Shown in pieces: positions 1-6,960 of a DNA stretch of 40,235 nucleotides; positions within the stretch are counted from its first letter, which is position 1; each line of letters opens with the position of its first letter. The stretch is from assembly GCA_002352105.1 (NCBI GenBank), contig DEHV01000036.1:37021-77255 (forward strand), in the 5' to 3' direction. A program made the position numbers and the translations under genes. The notes beneath the pieces are model-generated. The model was given only the letters and a program-made list of their open reading frames with translations. It had not been told where the DNA came from and did no database searches. Source of the stretch: Chitinophagaceae bacterium UBA2791 (GTDB lineage: Bacteria > Bacteroidota > Bacteroidia > Chitinophagales > Chitinophagaceae).

Positions 1-161
1 TTTTAAATTATGGCGCTAAATTATATAATTAAAATAAGGAAGTCCAGTAATTGCCCCTTTCCATCGCCCAAATAATTCTATCTTGCCCTAAACCCGCGGA
101 TTGGCGCGCGCAATTTTATATAATAAAAGATGAGCATACCATCAACGCAGGAGCAATAACG

Positions 162-209
162 ATGAACGCAAAACAGCCGCATACAGCAGTATTACTACAA
201 CAGGAATGA
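162..209 (+). CDS. Possible 15-residue leader peptide overlapping the next gene
   Basis: An ATG at 162 preceded by a good Shine-Dalgarno-like AGGAG (about 149-153, 8 nt upstream) opens a 15-codon frame (MNAKQPHTAVLLQQE). Its TGA (207-209) overlaps the ATG (206) of the downstream deaminase gene in an ATGA junction. The downstream start has little ribosome-binding sequence of its own, so translational coupling from this short frame is plausible. It may instead be a chance ORF. No repeated amino acids suggest classical attenuation. Confidence 0.35.
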   Translation: MNAKQPHTAVLLQQE

Positions 210-1150
210 ACGGCAGCGCCCATACAGATGAAAAAACGGATATCGGAAAAAGCCGTATCGACCGCTGGACAAACGCCGTTTTTGAAAAAAAAAGGATACA
301 GGCCGACGTATTAAGATTAGATCTTATCCACCCCGTTATTTCCGGTAATAAATGGTTTAAGCTAAAACACTCCCTTGCAGAAGCGCTGGCGCAGCAGAAA
401 AAAGGACTGATCAGTTTCGGAGGCGCCTGGTCGAATCACCTGGTTGCGGTGGCCTGCGCATGCCGGCAATACGGATTGTCGTCAACAGGTATCATACGAG
501 GCGAGCAGCCTGCCGTATTCAACGCCACGCTGAAACAGATGCAGGACTATGGCATGGAGTTGATCTTTGTGAGCCGCGCCGGGTATCGCGATAAACAGGC
601 CACGCTAGATGCCGTTCTTCCCCGCTACCCTCAATATTATTATGTTCCTGAAGGAGGGCAGGGCGATAAAGGCATAGCAGGCTCCGCTGAAATATTATCC
701 CTGGCGCCATTGGAGCAGTACACGCATATTGCCTGCGCCGTTGGTACGGGAACCACTTTTTCCGGCCTCATCAATGCCGCCAAAGATCAGCAGGTTATCG
801 GCGTGTGCTGTCTTAAGATACCCCTCTCCGGCCGCATACCGGGACCGGCCCCGGACAATGAACTTACCCGTTATATTGAAAGCCATACGAGCAACAGGCA
901 TTACCGCTTGCTTTTCGATTACCATTTCGGCGGCTATGCCAGGCATTCCCCCGCGCTTATCGCTTTTATGAATGAAATCTATCGAACCTCCGGCATCCCC
1001 ACAGATATCGTATATACGGGGAAATTATTCTATGCTATCGCCGACCTGGTCCGTCAGGACCATTTCCAAACAGGCGACCGCATCCTGGTGGTCCACAGCG
1101 GCGGACTACTCGGAAACCGTTCGCTACCGGAAGGCGCGCTTCATTTTTAA
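206..1150 (+). CDS. 1-aminocyclopropane-1-carboxylate deaminase / D-cysteine desulfhydrase family PLP enzyme
   Basis: This is a fold-type II PLP enzyme of the ACC deaminase/D-cysteine desulfhydrase family, a cytoplasmic enzyme acting on small amino acids. Visible signatures are SGNKWFKLK with the presumed PLP lysine at about residue 49, the FGGAWSNH loop (about 71-78) that binds the cofactor phosphate and substrate carboxylate, and a GTGTTFSGL glycine-rich motif further on. At 314 residues it is close to the usual length; the first 18 or so residues are an unconserved-looking extension. Family members vary in substrate, so true ACC deaminase activity cannot be asserted; D-cysteine desulfhydrase or an unknown lyase is equally possible. 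The start overlaps a short upstream frame (ATGA). Confidence 0.85.
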   Translation: MNGSAHTDEKTDIGKSRIDRWTNAVFEKKRIQADVLRLDLIHPVISGNKWFKLKHSLAEALAQQKKGLISFGGAWSNHLVAVACACRQYGLSSTGIIRGEQPAVFNATLKQMQDYGMELIFVSRAGYRDKQATLDAVLPRYPQYYYVPEGGQGDKGIAGSAEILSLAPLEQYTHIACAVGTGTTFSGLINAAKDQQVIGVCCLKIPLSGRIPGPAPDNELTRYIESHTSNRHYRLLFDYHFGGYARHSPALIAFMNEIYRTSGIPTDIVYTGKLFYAIADLVRQDHFQTGDRILVVHSGGLLGNRSLPEGALHF

Positions 1151-1190
1151 CCTGGCCGATCCAGCCGGGCCGACCGGGCCGAAAGCTAAT

Positions 1191-1271
1191 ATATAGATCG
1201 GGCGGCTTCGGCGCTCCTCTTTCATCGGGCATTTTCTGTTTCGTCGGAAACCAACATACAAATCGGGCGGC
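1191..1271. repeat. Direct repeat of a 16-bp GC-rich motif
   Basis: Two near-identical 16-mers, ATATAGATCGGGCGGC (1191-1206) and ATACAAATCGGGCGGC (1256-1271), lie 65 bp apart in the same orientation between the deaminase and the next gene; 14 of 16 bases match. The surrounding sequence (1150-1206) is also rich in GGCC/CGGGCC tracts. Function is unknown. Confidence 0.5.
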
Positions 1272-1309
1272 CGCCTATTTTTAGCATAAAGATAAAAGCG
1301 GGCATCAGC

Positions 1310-1317
1310 TATCTTTG
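1310..1317 (+). promoter_or_regulatory. Bacteroidota-type -7 box (TATCTTTG)
   Basis: TATCTTTG matches the TAnnTTTG -7 element of the Bacteroidota housekeeping sigma factor and lies 41 nt before the ATG at 1358. A convincing -33 TTG at the usual 17-23 nt spacing is not obvious. Confidence 0.5.
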
Positions 1318-1357
1318 CGGGGTCAAAACAAGCAGGCAATAAATACGTTATTCCCTT

Positions 1358-2269
1358 ATGAACAGAATACTGGCGGCGATTCTATTATTGGCGGGTCTTA
1401 TTCCGGCTACCCTGTCGGCGCAGGATACCCTTCCAAAGTTTTCCGCGGTATTAAAAACGCAGAACAGGATCGTGATCAGCTGGTCCAATCCCTATCCCGT
1501 GGTCACCCAGCTCAGCATACAACGATCCATCGACAGCCTGAGGAATTTCAAGACCATTCTGACCGTGCCAGACCCGACCATTCCGCAAAACGGGTTTGTC
1601 GATACCAAATCCCCGTCTCCCTTTGCGTTTTATCGCATACTGATCGTGTTGGATAGCGGGAAATACCAGTTCACCCGGTCGCAAAGACCATCTCCCGATA
1701 CCGTAAGGGTCCGCCGGACGCCGGAAGAGACCAAACGGATAATAGTACCCGATAAACTTCCCGACACCCTGGCAAAGACCATAAAGGAAAAACCGCTCCC
1801 GACGCCGCCCAAGCCCAGGGAAGAAAAATTTTTCACCATAAAAAGAAGAGATACGCTTGTAGGCCGGCTGCCGGAAAAAGAGGTTAAAAAATTCCGGGAC
1901 TCTATCCTGTATAAAACAAAAGACACGCTGATATTAAGCGCTGCAGACACTTTCCTGATCAAACCCTTTGTGCCCAAGCCGGTATACAAAGCATCCAAAT
2001 TCGTGTACGCGGAAAAGTACGGGAACCTGATGATCGCGCTGCCGGACGCGGCGGCTAAAAAATATACAATTCGCTTTTATGAGGACAGGGGAATAGATGG
2101 CGCCCCTCTGGAAGACAAAGATTTCCTGTTTGAGCTGAAACAGCTTAAATCGCCTACCCTGGTCCTGGACAAATCGGCCTTTGTTCATGCCGGGTGGTTC
2201 TGGTTCGAATTGTTTGAGAACGGCGTCCTCAAGGAAAAGAACAAGTTCTATATTCCAAAAGATTTTTGA
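1358..2269 (+). CDS. Secreted hypothetical protein with an N-terminal beta-sandwich-like region
   Basis: The product (303 aa) begins with a clear signal peptide (hydrophobic residues about 4-20, cleavage near LSAQ-D), so it is exported. Residues about 25-105 (with WSNPYPV, YRILIVLDSGKY) resemble the fibronectin type III-like beta-sandwich segments seen in secreted Bacteroidota proteins. A Pro/Lys/Arg-rich linker (about 110-165) is followed by a second beta-rich domain ending with a FYIPKDF C-terminus. I recognise no catalytic motif. A TATCTTTG promoter box lies 41 nt upstream of the start. I cannot assign a function; a cell-surface or periplasmic structural role is only a guess. Confidence 0.75.
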   Translation: MNRILAAILLLAGLIPATLSAQDTLPKFSAVLKTQNRIVISWSNPYPVVTQLSIQRSIDSLRNFKTILTVPDPTIPQNGFVDTKSPSPFAFYRILIVLDSGKYQFTRSQRPSPDTVRVRRTPEETKRIIVPDKLPDTLAKTIKEKPLPTPPKPREEKFFTIKRRDTLVGRLPEKEVKKFRDSILYKTKDTLILSAADTFLIKPFVPKPVYKASKFVYAEKYGNLMIALPDAAAKKYTIRFYEDRGIDGAPLEDKDFLFELKQLKSPTLVLDKSAFVHAGWFWFELFENGVLKEKNKFYIPKDF

Positions 2270-2429
2270 TTATTGCGCCTGCCGATGCAACCTTCGGAGA
2301 AAATAGAGCATCTTAGCCTTAACCGGAATTCCGCTTTTTGTCCGTACAAAATAATAAAGCGCCGGTCCCGTTAAAGAGAAGGAATCAAACAAAAAATAAT
2401 GTAGATTGTCGCGCTGTACGATATACAGG

Positions 2430-2446
2430 TTGGCACAACGATTGCA
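2430..2446 (+). promoter_or_regulatory. Sigma-54 (RpoN) promoter
   Basis: TTGGCAC-N5-TTGCA (TTGGCAC 2430-2436, spacer 2437-2441, TTGCA 2442-2446) matches the sigma-54 -24/-12 consensus TTGGCAC-N5-TTGCA at every conserved position, including the invariant GG and GC with correct spacing. It faces right; transcription would start near 2457, about 24 nt before the ATG of the 40-residue peptide. It does not resemble the TAnnTTTG promoters elsewhere in the window. I found no other match as good on either strand. The activator and its enhancer site cannot be identified. Confidence 0.7.
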
Positions 2447-2480
2447 TATTTAAAGAACATAAAGAATAAAAACCCCTTAC

Positions 2481-2603
2481 ATGAAAAAGATTTTACTTTC
2501 AGCGGCGGTAATAGGAACAGTTGCGGCAGTAGTTATGGTATATGTTACCCTTCTTGCTTCAGAAAAACACATTGAAGATCCTACCGTGGATATATGGCAT
2601 TAA
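2481..2603 (+). CDS. 40-residue single-pass membrane or exported peptide
   Basis: The frame from ATG 2481 encodes 40 residues: a Lys-Lys start, one hydrophobic stretch (about residues 4-26, with SAAVIGTVAAVVMVYV) and a short acidic tail (EDPTVDIWH). This fits either a small inner-membrane protein with its tail outside or a peptide released after signal cleavage. It sits alone between two genes, one divergent in function and one convergent (lipB), and is the only frame positioned to use the sigma-54 promoter at 2430-2446. I do not recognise the family. A strong promoter match plus well-placed start supports a real gene despite its length. Confidence 0.55.
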   Translation: MKKILLSAAVIGTVAAVVMVYVTLLASEKHIEDPTVDIWH

Positions 2604-2639
2604 TAAGCGCGATGCCGGGCATCCGGCTGGCAAACGCTC

Positions 2640-3404
2640 CTAAATGATCTCTACGTTAAACACTTCTTCAAAATACTTTTTTACTTTTTCCTTTACTTCC
2701 TGCATCGGCGTTTCGCGGCGCAATTCCTTTTGCAGCGAAGTGACCTGCTTATCCTGTATGCCGCAGGGTATGATGCCGTTAAAATAGTCCAGCTCGGTAT
2801 TGACGTTAAAAGCCAGCCCATGCATGGTTATCCAGCGGCTGCAGCGAACCCCGATGGCGCATATCTTTCTTGCCCTGCCCTTGTGCTCAGGATCTATCCA
2901 TACCCCGGTTTCACCGGGCGACCGGCCGCCCGTAATGCCGTAATCCTTTAAGGTCAGGATGACCACTTCTTCCAGGTTGCGAAGGTATCTTCCTATATCC
3001 CGGTAGAATTTTTCCAGGTCGAGTATCGGGTATACCACCAGTTGCCCCGGGCCATGAAACGTTATATCCCCGCCCCTGTTGATCCTATAAAACCGGATAT
3101 TCCGTTTTTCCCTTTCCGCTTCATCGAGCAGCACATGACGGATATCGCCGCTTTTCCCAAGCGTATAAACGGGAGGATGTTCCACATATAATAAATGATG
3201 CGTGGTATCCGGCGCGGGAAACGCCTCAGCGCCAGCCGGTATGCCAGTCCTTTCATCGGGCGGGGGCGCTGACAACACTGTTTCGGCCAACCTGCCTGCG
3301 CGGGCTTTTTTGGCTTCTACATTTTGCAACAGCAGGCGTTCCTGGTAATCCCAGGCCTCCTGATAATCTACCAAACCCAAATCCTCTAACAATACTTTTT
3401 GCAT
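2640..3404 (-). CDS. lipB: Octanoyl-[acyl carrier protein]:protein N-octanoyltransferase (lipoyl synthesis)
   Basis: LipB transfers octanoyl groups from acyl carrier protein to lysines of lipoate-dependent enzymes, the first step of de novo lipoylation in the cytoplasm. Family signatures are present: VEHPPVYTLGKSG (about 74-86), RGGDITFHGPGQLVVYP (110-126), the active-site lysine in KICAIGVR (Lys180) and the acyl-accepting cysteine in IIPCGIQDK (Cys214). An insertion of about 30 residues (about 32-68) near the N-terminus makes the protein 254 aa, longer than the roughly 210-220 of E. coli LipB. A TAAATTTG promoter box (3428-3435) lies just upstream on the same strand. Confidence 0.95.
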   Translation of the reverse strand: MQKVLLEDLGLVDYQEAWDYQERLLLQNVEAKKARAGRLAETVLSAPPPDERTGIPAGAEAFPAPDTTHHLLYVEHPPVYTLGKSGDIRHVLLDEAEREKRNIRFYRINRGGDITFHGPGQLVVYPILDLEKFYRDIGRYLRNLEEVVILTLKDYGITGGRSPGETGVWIDPEHKGRARKICAIGVRCSRWITMHGLAFNVNTELDYFNGIIPCGIQDKQVTSLQKELRRETPMQEVKEKVKKYFEEVFNVEII

Positions 3405-3427
3405 GCTGTACCGGGAAAATAAAGGGG

Positions 3428-3435
3428 CAAATTTA
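3428..3435 (-). promoter_or_regulatory. -7 promoter box for lipB (TAAATTTG on minus strand)
   Basis: Reverse-complement TAAATTTG fits the Bacteroidota -7 consensus TAnnTTTG, 24 nt upstream of the lipB ATG (3404). The -33 region has a T-run but no clear TTG at standard spacing. Confidence 0.5.
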
Positions 3436-3646
3436 CAGCCTTTCCCGTAAAAACCCTTGCCGGCCGTTCAGGCGGCCCGAGGCAGATTATTGTCCCTGCT
3501 TCGCTCAATGAAGGGCGGAACTGATCTTCGAACTCAAGCGTAATGCGCCGTGCCCCGGAGCTGTGCCTCGCCCAACGGTCTTCGTTCAACCGCCCGAAAC
3601 CCGTTGTTCCTGTTCAGCCTGCAAACGCCGATCACTGCCAATCAGT

Positions 3647-3654
3647 TATCTTTG
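3647..3654 (+). promoter_or_regulatory. -7 promoter box (TATCTTTG) that sets the pseudouridine synthase start
   Basis: TATCTTTG fits the Bacteroidota -7 consensus. A transcript from here would begin at about 3660, so an upstream in-frame start at 3563 would be untranscribed; this favours ATG 3674 as the start of the downstream gene. Confidence 0.5.
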
Positions 3655-3673
3655 CCAAAACACGATTTCCCTT

Positions 3674-4840
3674 ATGCGCAAAAAAAGATCCGCGGCTGAT
3701 CCCTCTGCGAAAAAACAGGAAAAACGGGCTCCTGGAAAAACCCGGCTGCCCGCTGAAGGTCAGGCCAGCCGCCGCGCGGAGGATAACGAACCGGCTGACG
3801 CAGAAACAGCAGGCGCAGATCTCTCAGAAAACGGGGAAGCGTTGTACGAACGAATGAGCCTGGTGATCGATAAGGGCCAGGAACCCATGCGGCTCGACAA
3901 ATTCCTCGTTGCCCGTATCGAAGGCGCCTCGCGCAACAAAGTGCAGCAATCCATCGAAATGGGCCGGGTGCTGGTCAACGGGAAAACCGTCCAGCCCAAC
4001 CATAAGATCAGGCCCGGGGAAGAGATCCTGATGTTTTCCGACAAGGAGGCGCATGGAGAAGAGATCATCCCCGAAGAAATGCCCCTCAATATTGCTTATG
4101 AAGATGACGATATCCTGATCATTAATAAACCAGTGGGGCTGGTCGTGCATCCTGCCTCCGGCAATTACAGCGGCACCCTGATCAACGGGGTGGCCTGGTA
4201 CCTGCTGCAGCAAAACAGCCATCTGAACCAGGACGATCTTCCTCGTTATGGGCTGGTCCACCGCATCGACAAAAACACCAGCGGCCTGATGGTACTGGCC
4301 AAAAACGGGAAGGCCCATGCCAGCCTGGCCAAACAATTCTTCGACCATTCCATCCACCGGCAATACATCGCCCTGGTATGGGGGGATATTGCCGAAGACG
4401 CCGGAACCATACGGGCGCATGTCGGCCGGCATAAGAGATTCCGCAAAATATTCGACGCCTATCCCGATGGCGAACAGGGTAAAGAAGCCGTTACGCATTA
4501 TAAGGTATTGGAAAGATATGGATATGTAACCCTGGTACAATGCGAGCTGGAGACCGGCAGAACGCACCAGATACGGGTGCATATGCAGCATATCGGCCAT
4601 CCGCTCTTTAACGATGAAACCTACGGGGGCGACCGGATCGTGAAGGGAACCGTATTCACAAAATACAAGCAGTTTGTCGACAATTGCTTCGAGATATGCC
4701 CCCGCCATGCTTTACATGCCAAGACGATCGGGTTCATCCATCCCCGGACCAGGCAGCCGGTAAGCTTCGACAGCGAACTGCCCGACGACATGAAGCAGGT
4801 GATAGAGAAATGGAAAAACTATGCTAAGAGCAGGATATAG
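3674..4840 (+). CDS. rluD: RluA/RluD-family 23S rRNA pseudouridine synthase
   Basis: RluD-type enzymes isomerise uridines to pseudouridine in 23S rRNA. From ATG 3674 the protein has 388 aa: a charged, low-complexity N-terminal stretch of about 60 residues, an S4 RNA-binding domain (about 70-130, MRLDKFLVARI), and the catalytic domain with GLVHRIDKNTSGL, where Asp199 is the expected nucleophile. INKPVGLVVHP (about 150-160) and the late motif ETGRTHQIRVHMQHIGHP are further hallmarks. An in-frame start at 3563 exists but lies before the promoter box; a minimal start at about 3854 (MSLVIDKG) would remove the basic tail. The family is certain; exact target positions are not. Confidence 0.92.
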   Translation: MRKKRSAADPSAKKQEKRAPGKTRLPAEGQASRRAEDNEPADAETAGADLSENGEALYERMSLVIDKGQEPMRLDKFLVARIEGASRNKVQQSIEMGRVLVNGKTVQPNHKIRPGEEILMFSDKEAHGEEIIPEEMPLNIAYEDDDILIINKPVGLVVHPASGNYSGTLINGVAWYLLQQNSHLNQDDLPRYGLVHRIDKNTSGLMVLAKNGKAHASLAKQFFDHSIHRQYIALVWGDIAEDAGTIRAHVGRHKRFRKIFDAYPDGEQGKEAVTHYKVLERYGYVTLVQCELETGRTHQIRVHMQHIGHPLFNDETYGGDRIVKGTVFTKYKQFVDNCFEICPRHALHAKTIGFIHPRTRQPVSFDSELPDDMKQVIEKWKNYAKSRI

Positions 4841-4845
4841 AGAGA

Positions 4846-5832
4846 TCATTTCGTAAAATCAAACAAGGTAGCGGTAAAAACGCCGCGCTCTCTTTTTTTG
4901 AAGACTACGCTCCAGTTGCCGTTGTAACGCATGGTCTTGGGAACAAGATAGTCCTGGAATTTTGTCATCTCCACCTCGATATGAACGTCAAAATCGTATA
5001 TACCTGCATGATAGCTCAGGTCGTAGTTCCGACCCGTGATCTCCCAGTTCTCCGGGTTAAACCAGGTTACCATTTCATTGATCACGATCTGGCTTCGCTC
5101 TGAAGCGGTCAGTCCCTCCAGCGGCGTCATTTTAAACACATAGCACATTTCTCCCTTGAACTCTTCCATGTCGATGGTAAAATCATACAATTTGGATACG
5201 TCCTCATCGAACAGGGCTATCTTATTGCCGATAAAGGGAAGGCCCGGAATTCTTTTCCCCGGATTAAAGAACAACATTTTCAGCTGCTCCTTATGCTTTT
5301 CAATACCGGATTTTCCCTTTAAACTAAATGAGGATCCCGAAACAATATTGGTTTCCCCGCAAACCGTGTCGCGCGCAAAGAACAATCCCGCATACAGTTC
5401 AAGGGTATAATAGTTATACGCCATGTTGCGGGCATAAATATCGCCGGTATGCTCTTCCCGGATCGTAGTCATCCACCGGCAACCGTTGGCCGTCTGCTGC
5501 CGGGTCCTGCTGGACAACGAAGCCTGCGCATTCCCCTTCTTGTCCATCATGCGGACATCATTGATCGCGGAGTAGCCCAGGACCTTAAGATTACGGAAAG
5601 CCTTATAGAAGGTAGTATCGTCCCTCACCCTTTGGATAAACAACGGAACATTCAGTCCGCTGCGCACCACCACCTCTTTCAGCGTGACCGACTTATTGTC
5701 AAAAAAAATGGAGGTATCCTGCGAATAGGAAGAAAGGCCAATGCAGCACAGCGCGCACAGCCAGATAGCGATAAATCGTAGGGGCGGCCCGCTCTTTCGC
5801 GCCGCCCTGTTTACAAACGGCGATGCCCTCAC
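4846..5832 (-). CDS. Exported hypothetical protein translationally coupled to def
   Basis: A 328-residue protein with a basic N-terminus followed by a hydrophobic segment (about 20-36, FIAIWLCALCCIGLSSYS) that looks like a signal peptide with cleavage near SYSQ. The mature part starts with KSVTLKEVVVRSG, reminiscent of the LxEVVV strand after carboxypeptidase-regulatory-like domains in Bacteroidota surface proteins; the rest is beta-rich with no catalytic motif I recognise. The GTG start overlaps the def stop codon (GTGA, 5829-5832), so it is probably translated by coupling from def. Function is unknown; the def link may reflect only operon packing. Confidence 0.75.
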   Translation of the reverse strand: MRASPFVNRAARKSGPPLRFIAIWLCALCCIGLSSYSQDTSIFFDNKSVTLKEVVVRSGLNVPLFIQRVRDDTTFYKAFRNLKVLGYSAINDVRMMDKKGNAQASLSSRTRQQTANGCRWMTTIREEHTGDIYARNMAYNYYTLELYAGLFFARDTVCGETNIVSGSSFSLKGKSGIEKHKEQLKMLFFNPGKRIPGLPFIGNKIALFDEDVSKLYDFTIDMEEFKGEMCYVFKMTPLEGLTASERSQIVINEMVTWFNPENWEITGRNYDLSYHAGIYDFDVHIEVEMTKFQDYLVPKTMRYNGNWSVVFKKRERGVFTATLFDFTK

Positions 5833-6407
5833 TTGGGGAAACTCATTTTATAGTCCACTTTCACCTTGCCCTTGGATATGTCTTCCAGTTTGCCCCGCAA
5901 CAGCTTGCGCTTAAGCGGTTTCAGGTGATCGATAAACAACTTGCCTTCTATATGATCGTATTCGTGGAGGATGACCCGGGCGGTAATGCCATTAAAAGTA
6001 GCAACATGCTCGTTAAAATGCTCATCGCGATACTGCAACGTAACCGTTTCGTTCCGGGTAACATCTTCCCTGATCTTGGGTATGCTCAGGCAGCCTTCGT
6101 TATACGCCCATTCCTTTCCATTCAGCGACACTACGCGGGCGTTGATGAATACCTGTTTGATGCCGGGTTCGTCGGGATATTTGCCTTTCTCTTCTTCCTC
6201 CTGGTTTTCAAACACCTGGCTGCTGTCAACCACAAACAAACGAATCCCCCTGTTCACCTGGGGCGCTGCCAATCCCACGCCATTGCTGGCATACATGGTT
6301 TCCCACATATCTGCGATCAGCTTGTCGAGATCCGGGTATTGCGGGTCTATCTCCTTGCCTGTCTCTCTTAACGCCGGCGACCCGTATGCCACAATCGGAA
6401 GTATCAT
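5829..6407 (-). CDS. def: Peptide deformylase
   Basis: Removes the formyl group from the N-terminal methionine of new proteins; a cytoplasmic metalloenzyme. All three motifs are intact: GVGLAAPQ (about 43-50), EGCLS with metal ligand Cys106, and HEYDH (148-152) supplying the two histidines and the catalytic glutamate. The start is taken at ATG 6407 (192 aa, MILPIVAYG), matching the usual deformylase N-terminus. A TTG at 6440 falls inside the promoter box and is unlikely. The stop overlaps the GTG start of the following hypothetical gene. A variable acidic insertion (QEEEEKG, about 69-75) sits between motifs 1 and 2, as in other Bacteroidota deformylases. Confidence 0.95.
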   Translation of the reverse strand: MILPIVAYGSPALRETGKEIDPQYPDLDKLIADMWETMYASNGVGLAAPQVNRGIRLFVVDSSQVFENQEEEEKGKYPDEPGIKQVFINARVVSLNGKEWAYNEGCLSIPKIREDVTRNETVTLQYRDEHFNEHVATFNGITARVILHEYDHIEGKLFIDHLKPLKRKLLRGKLEDISKGKVKVDYKMSFPK

Positions 6408-6437
6408 GATTAGAATAAATTTAGCCGTTGATAAAGG

Positions 6438-6469
6438 CAAATTTACGTCAATAATAGCAGATTCAGCAA
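6438..6469 (-). promoter_or_regulatory. Complete Bacteroidota promoter for def (TTG-N21-TAAATTTG)
   Basis: On the minus strand TTG (6467-6469) is followed after 21 nt by TAAATTTG (6438-6445), matching the TTG-N17-23-TAnnTTTG consensus. The expected transcription start is about 24 nt before the def ATG. It implies def and the coupled downstream gene form a transcription unit separate from ruvX. Confidence 0.6.
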
Positions 6470-6525
6470 GGGCGGCGCAGGGGATAGCGACTAAGCGGTT
6501 CGGCCCATAAGCTACAGAACTTGCA

Positions 6526-6948
6526 CTAGGCGCCTCCGGGCAGGCTCCGAAGATATTCCTGCAGCATGATGGTCGCGGCTATCTCATCCACCAGCGCCTT
6601 ATTGCGGCGCTGCATTTTTTTCATTCCCATCTCTATCATCGCCTGCGAAGCCATTTTTGAGGTGTATCGTTCATCTACGGCAAGGACCGGCAAATGGGGG
6701 AATTCTTTTTTCAGCTTTTTGATCATGTTTCTCACCAACGGGGTGGCATGCGTATCCGTATCGTCCAGGTTCTTAGGCTCGCCGATAATGATAAGCTCCA
6801 CCGGCTCCCGGGCAAAATATTGTTTCAGGAAGCTGATCAGTTCGCCGGAAGCCACCGTCGTGAGGCCGGTAGCAATGATCTTCAGCGGATCGGTAACGGC
6901 CAGCCCGGTTCGTTTCAGTCCATAATCAATCGCAAGGATCCGGGCCAT
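6526..6948 (-). CDS. ruvX: YqgF/RuvX-family RNase H-fold nuclease (putative Holliday junction resolvase / pre-16S rRNA nuclease)
   Basis: A 140-residue RNase H-fold protein of the YqgF family, implicated in pre-16S rRNA 5' maturation and described as a putative Holliday junction resolvase. Signatures are LAIDYGLKRTGLAVTD at the N-terminus (first catalytic Asp at residue 8), IIIGEPKN in the middle, VDERYTSKMA, and ALVDEIAATIMLQEYL near the C-terminus. Its start lies 12 nt after the stop of the ubiA-like gene upstream, so the two are likely co-transcribed. Normal length; nothing unusual. Confidence 0.92.
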   Translation of the reverse strand: MARILAIDYGLKRTGLAVTDPLKIIATGLTTVASGELISFLKQYFAREPVELIIIGEPKNLDDTDTHATPLVRNMIKKLKKEFPHLPVLAVDERYTSKMASQAMIEMGMKKMQRRNKALVDEIAATIMLQEYLRSLPGGA

Positions 6949-6960
6949 AGGAGGAATAGG

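Noticed and set aside
2614..2627. Small hairpin GCCGG-GCAT-CCGGC between the 40-residue peptide and lipB, as a possible bidirectional terminator
   Set aside because: Only five base pairs and no T-run on either strand; too weak to call a terminator.
3563..3673. N-terminal extension of the pseudouridine synthase
   Set aside because: It begins upstream of the likely promoter box TATCTTTG, is cysteine-rich and unlike the family; ATG 3674 is preferred.
3824..4708. Long minus-strand open frame (294 codons) opposite the pseudouridine synthase gene
   Set aside because: It is antisense to a well-conserved RluD-type gene and its translation shows no family signature; likewise the long antisense frames at 17734-18792, 14752-15612 and 11655-12539.
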